A stretch of DNA of 64,000 bases, taken from positions 1,736,001-1,800,000 of the forward strand of contig JAHLMK010000005.1 of the NCBI GenBank assembly GCA_019915135.1. The letters run 5' to 3'. The notes under the pieces are model-generated. The model searched no databases. It was not told the DNA's origin and saw nothing but the letters and a program-made list of their open reading frames with translations. The stretch comes from Strobilurus pachycystidiatus. Lineage: Eukaryota; Basidiomycota; Agaricomycetes; Agaricales; Physalacriaceae. Positions 47,757-57,805 of the stretch are shown here, in pieces. The translations under genes were made by a program, and so were the position numbers. Within the stretch, counting starts at the first letter, position 1. The number at the start of each line of letters is the position of its first letter.

Positions 47757-48804
47757 TTAGGAGGACCAGGCGCGGCGTTGATAGTCAATAATGATCGGAA
47801 TGAAATCAAAGAGTCCAAAGTCAGGCCAGTATGCTGAGCAAAAGTGGATTTGTGTGTTCTCAGAGCACTGGCGCAACTCGTCAGATGATATACCCTTGGA
47901 AAAAGACGTGGGGGTACCTGCCACAGAAAGAAGTCACTCAGGCGCTTGACACCACTAGTCCGAACTATAACGTCTAGTGGTGGACTACCGACCAGAGTCG
48001 TCATAAGGTTCTTGTCGATGTCCGTTGCTGAAATTGACCTGTAAGTTTGTCAGTATGACAGACCACGTGTCTTTGGTAGTAGACTACAGACAAATTGTTC
48101 GACCGCAAAGCGGTCTTAACGCAGTCCTCAACTGATGTTGTTATTTCATCTGTCGAGGCATAGGGCATGCACACATTGAGAATGGAGCTGTCAAATGAGT
48201 TTAGGCGAATGAACGTCGGGATATACGAACCTCACCGGTTATTGGACTTGGTCAAGGTTTGTGCTCGGTCGATAGCAGCACGTACATCATCGGGGAACTT
48301 TTCCACCTTTCCGACAATGTTTAGACGAACGCCGTATTCTTGCAGGAGATCACTATGGGAACTTAAGTTATGGACTTGGTTGTATAAGCATCTCCACGTA
48401 CCCATGCTCGCATAGCTCGAGCAGCTTTTCCTGAGCAAGTTTCATCAAGGCTTCCACCTCTTCTGGTGACCGTTTGAAATTCTCGATAGCAAATGCGTAC
48501 ACAGACACGCAGGAGATATTCAGTCTCAGACAGATTTCCAAGATCTGGCGGCCAGATCAGCTCAGACCAAGAATTTGGCACAGATGCTCACCCTTCGCAA
48601 TGCAAGGTACCCCTCTGCGTGCCCTTGGCTGACCTGCTTGTTGTTCATGCGGGCGTAGCGCCGGTTACCGTCCATGACAAAGGCGACGTGTCGCGGGACC
48701 GGTCCAGAGGCGAGAATACAAAGAAGTAAGCGCTGGGCGCGATCCAATAGCTTTGAATGAAGCCATACAAGACAGAAAGAAAGAAATGAGAGGACGCCGA
48801 ACAT
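47757..48804 (-). CDS. RER2: Dehydrodolichyl diphosphate synthase (cis-prenyltransferase)
   Basis: Extends farnesyl diphosphate with isopentenyl units to make the dolichol precursor for N-glycosylation at the ER. Six exons, roughly 270 residues. A hydrophobic N terminus ([20 protein letters not shown]) precedes the active-site motif [14 protein letters not shown] with catalytic Asp. Then follow [70 protein letters not shown] and the final exon [20 protein letters not shown], ending DYQRRAWSS. The C terminus shows no RxG motif, as in DHDDS/Rer2 catalytic subunits that need a Nus1/NgBR partner. Several introns are essential to keep the frame. Confidence 0.92.
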
Positions 48805-49309
48805 GGCAGGAAGGAAAGTACCGGAAGACGGCCCGACGTGATGTGCCCAGTAATTATAACCGTCACCATCATTCGCGCTAGAACAACGCTAGAAAGTTAC
48901 CTGCTTCATCGAAGAATCGAACGGCAATTCTGCCTCTATCTACTTTCTGTAGCGATAACTATTGCGACAAGGGGGCACCACTTACGACCTCATCTTGCGC
49001 GTAAACTCAGAAACTCCTCGTTATGGTTTTGTCTGCGGATGGTGAGGCCTACATTCCGCTAATTGTGGCGCGCGCCTGACAATTCCACGGTCTGTCGCCG
49101 GCGACGAACCTCCAAAGAACGACGTGTTCTTGACCCGATGAAATTGACGCGGAATGAGCGCCACCGCTGGCTGTCCTTGTACACGGCTTTCCGCGACGGA
49201 AGCACATTTCGAACCTCCTGTTCCTACCTCGCACCGACTCATCTTTGGCTCATTTCCCTTCTACACTCGTTCTCGGTACCCTTACTCGCTCCAAGCCCAC
49301 GTATTCACT
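48805..49309. other. Divergent spacer upstream of RER2
   Basis: About 500 nt between the RER2 start and the candidate microprotein ATG. Likely contains both promoters; no other gene seen. Confidence 0.45.
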
Positions 49310-49411
49310 ATGTCTCGGCTCACCAACAAGAAGCTCGTTGGCCTCGCCACGTACATAACAGTGGGCGGAATCGCTGGTGCTTGCCAGGCAGTCAATCCAT
49401 TCGAAGTCTGA
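49310..49411 (+). CDS. Candidate 33-residue membrane microprotein
   Basis: An intronless frame MSRLTNKKLVGLATYITVGG..., ending VNPFEV. It has a basic N terminus, one short hydrophobic helix (LATYITVGGIAGA) and a polar end, the layout of small mitochondrial or ER membrane proteins. Codons favour C or G in third position, as in the real genes here, and the ATG is in a reasonable context. It sits alone between divergent RER2 and the cyclin gene. I do not recognise a family. It might be the first exon of a longer gene or a chance frame. Confidence 0.45.
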   Translation: MSRLTNKKLVGLATYITVGGIAGACQAVNPFEV

Positions 49412-49655
49412 CTCTCTCGTGATGCTCCAAAGTCAGTAGTGTTTTCTTGGAGCAGATGCAGCCTGCGAATCATAAGGACGATGGATACGCCGAGGAAGTC
49501 TCTGATTCATCTGTATCATACTTAGTGAGTGGGCCACATTGTCTGGCAACGTCGTGAATTTCGTTTGTGGTTGTTGCTTGTTTCTCAGGCTAAGCCATGT
49601 TGAGCTCGTGAAGAATCTCCGTCGTATCAGCACGTTATACATAGATTGGAGTGAT

Positions 49656-50989
49656 TCAAGTAACTCCGGGAGATATATGTAAGCTCATACTTTCGCCAGG
49701 TCCTCGCCAGCCAAATCTCTTTCGAGCACATCCGCTACTCCTCATTTCATCTGGCATCCGTCTCTTTACACCAGGAACTTCCAGTCCAATGAAGATACAC
49801 AGCAAGTGAAGACCCTTCGGATCAAACTCTTGCTGCATATGTGGTCTTGAGGGACTCCGTCGCAACGCAACGTCAGAAGAGGCGTACATGTCTAGATTGT
49901 CCAAAAATCCGTTTATCGCGTTCTCGGTCTGTTTATTGAGCCAACACGACTGGGCCGAGCGCCGAAATAACGCCATATAATCCTGCCACTGGCCTTGAGG
50001 GATGTCTAGTCTATAATCCAGGATGTGCAGTGCACTTCGTTCGATTTCATTGACTGTTTTACTTGGGAGGCGCATAGCCATGGCCCTATGCACTTCTAAG
50101 CCTGAAAAATTGCAAGAATCAGATCGAGATACGAACCATTCGGCCAGATTTTGGTAAGCGTCCGTAGAGTACTTGGTCCCAAGCATACAGACCAACAGAA
50201 ACACCCTCTCCATGAGATCCACGCCATTGTCCCCATAAAGAGCCTTGTCGGAGATTCTGTGCTCATCCCAGAGTCGCGCAGTGTAACTCAGCGCGTAGAA
50301 CAGCGCAGGGTTTCTATAGCCCCACGGTAGCAGATGAAAGTTCCGCACAATCTTGACACTAATTTTTTGAAACGTCGAGGACAGGATCCACGGCCTGTTA
50401 TTGTTAATGTCAGATTTCATTTCGGGGATGGGATATATAGGAGATGAAGTGCTTACGTGACGCTGCCAGGCTTCTGTGCTGTCATTGTTGAGAACAAAAA
50501 GACGGATATCCATCTGGCCACTCTGGCGGCCACGTCGTCTGCGGGAGTAGGGCTGAAGCCTGAAACGCGTGGTTTGGAATGCAATGGCTCCCAAGCATCA
50601 CGTATCCTTTGAGCCAAGCGTTCATAGAGGGTTTCTGTGTATTGGGAACTTGTGATACCAAGACAAGCAGTGGAGGGAACAGTCTCCTCAACGAACTCTA
50701 TAGATGGCGGTCGAGAGTTTGGAACCATATACGTGTCGGGAGCTGAGAGAACGGGCACCCTCGTTGCATGATTTATGGGGCGTCGATGGGGCCATCCACT
50801 GTCGTCGGAGTTTGGCGTGAAAATGGAGGGAGCTGCACTCGACGTCGGAGATGAGGAAGGTGTCAAAACTGGAAAATCGCCATACTCGTCGTCTGTTTTG
50901 AAAGGCGGTGGTAGGCAGGAAGCATCGGGAGACTGGCTCCAAACAGCTTTTCGGAATGGACTGGTCATTGCCGATGACCTACACGCCAT
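49656..50989 (-). CDS. Cyclin-domain protein (PCL/PHO80-like)
   Basis: Two exons (50989-50457 and 50394-49656, phase 2) give 423 residues. The N terminus is Ser/Pro-rich and disordered. The central part looks like a cyclin box: RVFLLVCMLGTKYSTDAYQN, then FSGLEVHRAMAM and VNEIERSALHILDYRLDIPQ, where the NxxExxxLxxLDxxL pattern is typical of Pho85-type and related cyclins. A C-terminal stretch is basic. It probably activates a cyclin-dependent kinase; the partner is not evident. An upstream stop and the ATG at 50989 support the start. Confidence 0.78.
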
Positions 50990-51858
50990 CGATTCGAATG
51001 ACTAAGTGGCGGAAGAATAGAAGAGAAGTCGGAAATGATATGGTTCCTAGGAAGATGGGCACCTTTTATATGACATCCTAATGTGGCGCACAACTTCCCG
51101 TAGGGAGGGTCGTGAAAAAGGCACGATCGAGGCCGTGCTATTGTCACTCGTGGAGGTGTTATTGTAGCGTGTAAAGGAGGCGGTGTTTGTTGGTTACGCG
51201 TTACGGAGAGGCAGCCGAGAAGGAACGAGAAGGACGGCAACGAGGTTAGCAAGCGCCGTGGTGAGCAGGGTTCAAACAGCTGTAGTCCCGAGTCTCACCA
51301 CGAGGGTTAAGTATCTTTGATGGCACAGCGGTCTGATGATGAGAAGGCCGAGTCAGTTCGGATGATTTGCCTCATGTCGGTGACGAGATGTTAGTTCCCA
51401 GCAGGTTCCTAGTAGTTCCCAAATGGACGCGTTCTGCCTGCATGCTATGAGATAGCATTAATATCGCACGTGTTTTGAGACGACGTGCACCTGTATCTTC
51501 AGATCAAAGTTTTGTATCCGCTGACTGGACTGCTTAATCCTGGCCTTCGCATATTTTCGCACCACGACTGCCCGTTTTATGGACCCGGCCATCTTGCCAG
51601 CCTGATGCCGTGTTCCAGGGGTCCTTTTGTTTTCCCTAAGACGGAGAGATGTGCTTTCACGGGCCCTTTTCGATGGCGACTGGAGGGAACGGCACGTTTG
51701 TTTACCTATAGAACTCTGATACACTCGAGAGCCCGCGCCGCCGCTCTGAGGATCAAAAACTTACTTACTGAGAAGGCCAAAGGGCGGAGGGCGTGGTATG
51801 AGTATGATCGTAAAGGGCACTTGAATTGAAGTAAGCAGTGATAATACAGTAGATGAAT
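50990..51858. other. 0.87 kb spacer
   Basis: Contains the cyclin promoter on the left and the EIF3G 3' region on the right. Short frames on both strands lack any domain. Confidence 0.45.
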
Positions 51859-53056
51859 TTATCTCTGTTCGGGTCGAGGCTCTACAGAAACATGTCAGCC
51901 TCGCAGGCACAGCTTGAGCGGGGACGAGATAGCGCTTACGACTCCACTGCACATTAAGAATCAAGTTGTCGTAACCCCAACCATTCATCTTCTCCATTGC
52001 TTTTTGTGCCACAGAGCGTTCTTCGAAACTGATAAAGGCAAAGCCTTTGCCAGCACCGGTCTCACGATCACGACCGACATATACACGCACGACCTTGCCA
52101 AATCTGCTGAACAGTTCACGAAGATCGTTTTCTTGTGTGTCCTCGCTGACGTTGGTGACACGGAGGGTTGGGAGGTCGTCGCGATTTGATCCAGTCCCGC
52201 GCATGGCATCTCCAGGCCCGCGAACACCACCGCGCATAGAAGGAGGCACGTATTTGCCACCTGTCGAAGCGGCAGCCGGTGTAGGGGCGTCACCGGTACC
52301 ATCGTCGTCGGGTCCAGCGCCTGTGTCTAGCAGAGAACCACTTTAATGACAAAACTTAAGTGATGGGGTAGCACTCACCCGCGCTGTCGAGTAATCCGAG
52401 GGTGTCCTTGTAAGGACATTTGGCGGTGAAATGGTCTCCCTTGCAAGTCCTGCAAGTGACTTTGCCAGCACCTGATGCAGCCAGCTTTTTCTTGACGGCA
52501 TCTTCCTGTTGTACATCGGCTTCACTCGACTGAGGTGATGTGAGCAAAATCGCATACATGCGGCTTCGACGACGCACCTTGTTGCCCACGGTCAGCTTGA
52601 GGCCAACATTCTCTCCCACTGTCGTCGTTGCTCGATCTGGTCCTGGCTTGCTCCCTCTTTCTGCTCCGAATTTGGCCCATTTCTGGCGGTGCGCGATCTG
52701 AGGAGCGACGGTGGCCTTTTGTAAATTCCGCCTTGTTTTTCTTGTGACCTGCAACAAAAAGAATGTCTTCAATCTCTGGATAGATCTGCAATGAAACGAA
52801 GTCGCAGACCTTGACCTTCTTCCCATCGTCATTCAGAACATACTCGACCACTGTTCGGACGCCATTTTCGTCTATTGAATCGGATACTTTTTGTGGTGTT
52901 TCTGGGTGGACATCTTAGCTCTCCGGATGATATGCGCCATTTTGTTGATACTCGTACCAAGCTCGTCAGCGACATCGTCGGCCCAGGAGGTTTTGATACT
53001 GTGCAAATTTTTGAGCAATGGTTGATGCCAGAAAACGCTGGGACGTACGCAGACAT
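51859..53056 (-). CDS. TIF35: Translation initiation factor eIF3 subunit G
   Basis: RNA-binding subunit of eIF3, active in scanning and reinitiation. The start exon is only 8 nt (53056-53049), joined to 52998-52958 to give MSAIKTSWADDVADEL, the conserved eIF3g N terminus. Next: GVRTVVEYVLNDDGKKVKV, KWAKFGAERGSKPGPDRATT, a CCHC-like zinc knuckle (CRTCKGDHFTAKCPY) and, after the linker GGKYVPPSMRGG, a C-terminal RRM with RNP2 (LRVTNVSEDTQENDL) and RNP1 (KGFAFISFEERSVAQKAM). The last exon adds QPRPEQR. Seven or so exons. Length and order are those of eIF3g. Confidence 0.95.
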
Positions 53057-53563
53057 GGTGATGAAACTTGTCAAGTCGTTCCAGTCATTGACGAGCCCCG
53101 ATTTGGCAAAAGGCGCTGCCGATACGGCACATCCTGATGCTGCCGGAGCCGTCAGCAAATGGCGCAGGTTGTATTCGGGTTGCTCTCATTAGTACACGGC
53201 CAAGCGTGTAGGCTATATTCACAGAGGATAGCCTAGGCAAAACAAAAAGTAGTTTGGTAACTGTAATGGTGGCGTAAGTCTCAACAGTGCCGAAGAATTC
53301 GCAGATCCAATGGCAAGAAATTTACACTAGTAGCTATGTGGAAAGAGCGATACTGTAAGTCCACGACGCATCCATTCTGATACACGAGTAATAATTCAAT
53401 GGTAGAAAGAGAGAGGTTGACTATATGGTTTGCATGATGGTATGGCTTCTCGCTCAAAGATTTATAGGACACTCATGGACGGCAACCTCGAGGCCTCGAG
53501 GAATCCATTCCAGTCATTCCAACTAAGTATCCTCAGTGCTGTACCATCAAAGAAGCCTGTGAC
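53057..53563. other. Spacer between EIF3G and the Zn2Cys6 gene
   Basis: About 500 nt, AT-rich to the right, between two tandem minus-strand genes. It should contain the EIF3G promoter; no gene seen. Confidence 0.5.
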
Positions 53564-56286
53564 TCACTGCTGATCGATTAACGAGTCGCCTTCAAGTTGC
53601 GGAGGCGCTCCTGCCCACATATTTACGGCGTCATCTTCGAACAACGACATATCTATGAGGACTTGCGGACGCAACATGCCCAACGCCTCGGTAGGCTCCT
53701 CTGTAGGGCGCAGTCCAAAGAGGGTGGGATCCAGGTCGGACAATTCTGGCGGGGGGCCGTTTTGTATCGATGGCCGAGAATCAAGCATATAACCCGACGT
53801 CGGATCCATTGGCAGAGAATCTTTGATCGGACATCCTTGGAATAATTCCCCTTGCCAACAATGTAGGCCGGCGAGGACCGACAACGTACGTCTGTTCAGA
53901 GCGATCGAATCAACAAGAGGACAACGGTCAAGGAAAGCTTCCCCTTACATCAGGTGCCCACATACACTATACCTGCAGGACTTCAGCACCACTAGATCAA
54001 CATGAATTGAGCCACCACATACCTTCCCTCGGCGGCCCAGAGGGCATTGATAATCTTCGTTAAATCCTCGACATCACGTCCTTGATTCAGAGGTATTTCC
54101 GGATTGGCCTTCTTTCGCCTCCTGATAATCATGACCAGAATCACACCGGCAGAGAACGCAGTCAGCTAGTGAGTCACGTCAGCTCTTTCATTAATCCAGA
54201 CCACGCACAACAACGTACATTGACAGCAAAGTTTGAGATAGGACGCCTTAACACTATCCATGCGTGCAGCAGTCGACTCAGCGACCTCGCAGCATGTGTA
54301 CATATCGCCAAAGACGGAAGTGACTGCGCAGATGTCCTGTGTATAAACGTACGGTGAAAGGCGATTTGGGTTCCATAGAAAGACAGGTACAGCCTTGCCG
54401 AATCGTAAAAGTACGGGTTGGAGGCAAGGGTTGGATCCCAACGGACTGCGGTGAATGGTCAGACCGCGACCTTTGAAAACAGGGATGCTATACACACGAT
54501 GAGTGGGTATACTGTCGAACCAATCGTTGAGCATCGAATCGAGGATGGAAATGCTGTTCTCCATGGTGTTTCCGGTGATACCAGCCGCTTGTTTCGATTT
54601 CTTGATACCAAATAGGGTCCGCATAGCAACTGACATGATTTTCGTCAACTTGAAGTGGTGAATCAGCGCTGAGATATGCGACGGGCGGCCGACTGGCTGC
54701 TTGAAGTCTGTCTCCGGGTTGCCGGTCTCCCAAAACTCGTCGTCACAATCAATAGGAAGTTCGACATCGAAGCTGTAAGCAGCCGTCAATTTTTGAGAGT
54801 CTGTGAATGCTTTGGAATGATGCCCACTTACTCTTCGTCACGTATGCCGAAAGGGCGTCCAGAGTAAAGTGATGCATGACGATCGATGAGAAACAATGAC
54901 CAAAATGCACGTTTCCTCAGCTCGCTGTCGAAAGTGGGTTTTCCAGGAATATGTCGGTGATAACCAAGCTCAATAGCGTAACGTATTCCAAGGCCCAATA
55001 TAGCCCAACCGGATTGCGGTGATGAGGAACCTAAAAGGTAAGTTGTCGCGAGCTGTAGAGCATTGGCATGGATGTAATCATTGGAAAGCGAGTTGAAGAG
55101 GCTCACACAGCACGTCTGCACGTCATAAAGGTTCGGACAACTGAAAGGCGAGCATTTCGTGGCAGATGTTTGCGCGTAGTACTTCCAGCCAGCGGATTCC
55201 CAAGAGACACCGTCAACCAGGACTCGCGGATCAGTCGACACGCGCGAGGCGAGAGCGCAAACCATGAGGACCAGAGAGCCAAAACTCTGATCCAGGTGAT
55301 GTAAGCCCGCGGCGACGTTCCGACGGAAGGATGGCCAGTGAAGGATTGACACACAGCCCGGTGAATGTTCCTCATAGAGGTACATTAGACTTTCTAGGAG
55401 GTCATCCTCTGGAAACAAGTAATGCGCATGCGTAGTTTCCTGCTCCCACTGCAAACAACTGTGAGTAAGGACCTCGGCAGGAAGATACAAAGAAGGGGAA
55501 CGGACAGGATGCATGGTCCACTTCTTGCCGTGCATCAAATTGGGACCGGGAGGTTCGCCATCCATCATCCGGCGCAAGAAGTAGATGTTACTGGAAGGCC
55601 CAAAGTAGCGTTCGCTGTTGCCTGCCAAAGAAGATGTCTTGAGTGCATTAAGCATTTCCAAATATTCTAGGTCGCCTTCTTCGTCATTTTCGGTGTCGAC
55701 TGGTGTTTCTATTGGCGGCGGCGTCACCTCAAGTTTAGCTAACGGCTGGGCATCACTATCAAATGTCAATTCAGGACGTCGATCTAGAGTAACAGGGCAC
55801 CAGCACACTCACCGAGCCTGTTTGAGAGCTTCTTCAAGTTCCCTTACGCGCTGCTGGAGCTGTGTCACTTGTCTGGAGCTGAAGAGCCGACGATAAGCCC
55901 CGGACAATCCAGATGTCCATGAAAAGGACGCGTACTAGTTCGAAACACCACGTTTCTTCGCCACAATTAGCAGGAGATGCTCGTTCATTGCTGTACAACG
56001 CACCTTGGGAACGATGTCGTGTGTACATTGTTCGCCATTCTCGATACAGTTCGTACAAGTACCATTCTTGTGGAGTACGCTATCACCTGGTTCTCAAACT
56101 CAATACGACAACAAACCAGCTTGGGGAGAATTCACTGACACTTAACTGTCCAGAAATCAGTCATGTGTCATGCACGATGAAATTTAGCAGACTCTTTCGG
56201 CTTCGGCAATAATCGCACGCGTTGGGCATTCTCTTCATCTTCTTGGTCGCTGGTCGATCCGAGCTATCACTTTCTGAGGGCAGCAT
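53564..56286 (-). CDS. Zn2Cys6 fungal-specific transcription factor
   Basis: Exon 1 (56286-56193) starts MLPSESDSS and ends in NACDYCRSRK. A 6-nt microexon (56145-56140) and the exon from 56086 then complete the binuclear zinc cluster: CRSRK-IKCDS...CTNCIENGEQC, spacing CX2CX6C...CX2CX6C. A linker and coiled coil follow (QLQQRVRELEEALKQA). The middle part is the fungal-specific transcription-factor domain (VSILHWPSFRRNVAAGLHHL; LQLATTYLLGSSSPQSGWAI; LRKRAFWSLFLIDRHASLYS; GRPFGIRDED). The C terminus is acidic (LIDMSLFEDDAVNMW), as for an activation domain. Target genes are unknown. Many introns; boundaries downstream of 54480 are less certain. Confidence 0.88.
56140..56145 (-). other. 6-nt microexon in the zinc cluster
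   Basis: TTAAGT on the minus strand, between acceptor ctggacag and donor gtcagt. With the flanking exons it reads Lys-Ile-Lys-Cys-Asp, supplying the third zinc-ligand Cys. Without it the cluster lacks that Cys. Confidence 0.65.
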
Positions 56287-56527
56287 GATGCCGTGCTGAG
56301 GGGAGAAGGCAGACGTGATGTTTCGGCCGGCGTCACTGCTTCGGCACCGTCTGATCAGTACGGACAGTATGTAACAGTATGTAACAACCTAACAGAATCA
56401 TTGCCACCAGTACCCTGTATTAAACACCAATTTACCCTCGCTATTTACAATGGTAGCGTACACGAAACGATATACTGTAAGTAAGTATGATAAATATGAA
56501 AAGTCCCCAATTTCGATACCCCACCAT

Positions 56528-57805
56528 TCATGACCGGGGCGTACGATCCAGAGGCTCATCAACAAAGACTTTGAAAGGCCGTTGAGGATCCTCGATAAAG
56601 ATGTTGTCTCCTTTAGTGTTCAAGAAAGAATACTGCACTGTCGATCAGCCAGGAAACTGCAAGATATGAAGGTACTGCACTTGCCTCCGCAAGTTCCGAA
56701 TTGGCGAGTTGATTGTAATTTTGGTAAACCAGATTGGGCATTGACCAGAATGGGCGTAACCCGGCTGCCTCGAGTAGTTCCCACCACGTCAAAAATTCGG
56801 GGAACCTTCTATCCCATACGTGAATCTCGAGAAGGAGCTGGCCAAATGGGAGCGGCTTTCCCGACTGGACATAAGGCGTTATCAACGATGTTAGCGTGTC
56901 AAACTCGGCACTCTCGACATCAATCCTTAAGATGTCAATGTATGTATGCCCTATTGAAACGAGCATGAACATTTAGTACGTCGGCGCACGTGGAATTGAC
57001 AATGCTGCATACCGTTCATTTTCATGAGATGTTCCAACGTGTAGGAAGGTCCGTGCTTGTCACCAGCAGGTACTGTCTGTCCAGCTAACCCGTTGCGAGT
57101 AAAATGTGTCCGGCCAGATTGAGTCCGCGGTATTTGAGGGCCAAACGATTTGGAGGTGCTGTCAAAGCCGTAAATTTGGCAATGTCTCGTGTTGGAAAGT
57201 ATGTCAGCTTCGAATGAGGACTCGTAGTTTATGCCTAACAATGCAAGTTGGAGATAATCCCGACGTGATGCGAAGAAGACGCACCCATTGAGTAGATGAG
57301 GCAGTCCGGCTTCTCCTGCACGCGCGACAGGCCGCAAACCCATTTTCCACCATCTCCCAGCGATCCTATCCGCTCCACTTCGTGTGGACAATTGTACGAT
57401 GCGGGGAAAAAGCTCCCTGCGGACGAAAATCAATGAACAGCATTCTACACGTCAGACGGCAAAACACACAAACTGTGTACGCAGGCCAGGGATCTTTGTC
57501 CGGAGGGAACCTAGGAGTGTTGTTCAGTTGGCCTGGTCGTGTGGCAACGACGAGAAGTGCACTCACATGTGAACATCGCTGGGAGACGGACCGAACAACT
57601 TGATGAGCGCCTTCCGATCTCGTAAAGTCTTTTCGTAGATGGCGTCGGCCCTTTGTAGGCGCGCAGATAGAGTCGCGTCGTGTATGTACCGAGACGCCTT
57701 AACAGTGGGTGTTTCTTGGTACGAATTTAGCAGGTATATCGTTGTCGCCAGCACGACCAAAACGAAGAGCGAGTAGCGTGGATGGCGCGTCCATATTCCG
57801 GGCAT
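56528..57805 (-). CDS. Type II membrane methyltransferase-like protein
   Basis: A short cytosolic start (MPGIWTRHPR) and one membrane anchor (YSLFVLVVLATTIYLLNSY) are followed by a luminal-type region and a methyltransferase-like domain. Key pieces are NTRHCQIYGFDSTSKSFGPQ, the Asp-rich TYIDILRIDVESAEFDTLTS and PFGQLLLEIHVWDRRFPEFL, resembling the METTL24-type family (methyltransferase domain 22). The last exon (YSFLNTKGDNIFIEDP) is reached through an intron starting GCAAGT (56684-56633), a GC-AG intron. Substrate unknown. The first ATG is 57805; the upstream TTG is not used. Minus-strand neighbour of the Zn2Cys6 gene. Confidence 0.8.

Noticed and set aside
51458..51829. Basic frames on both strands that resemble small ribosomal proteins
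   Set aside because: No family motif, no clear start context, and both strands are open over the same stretch, which points to chance.
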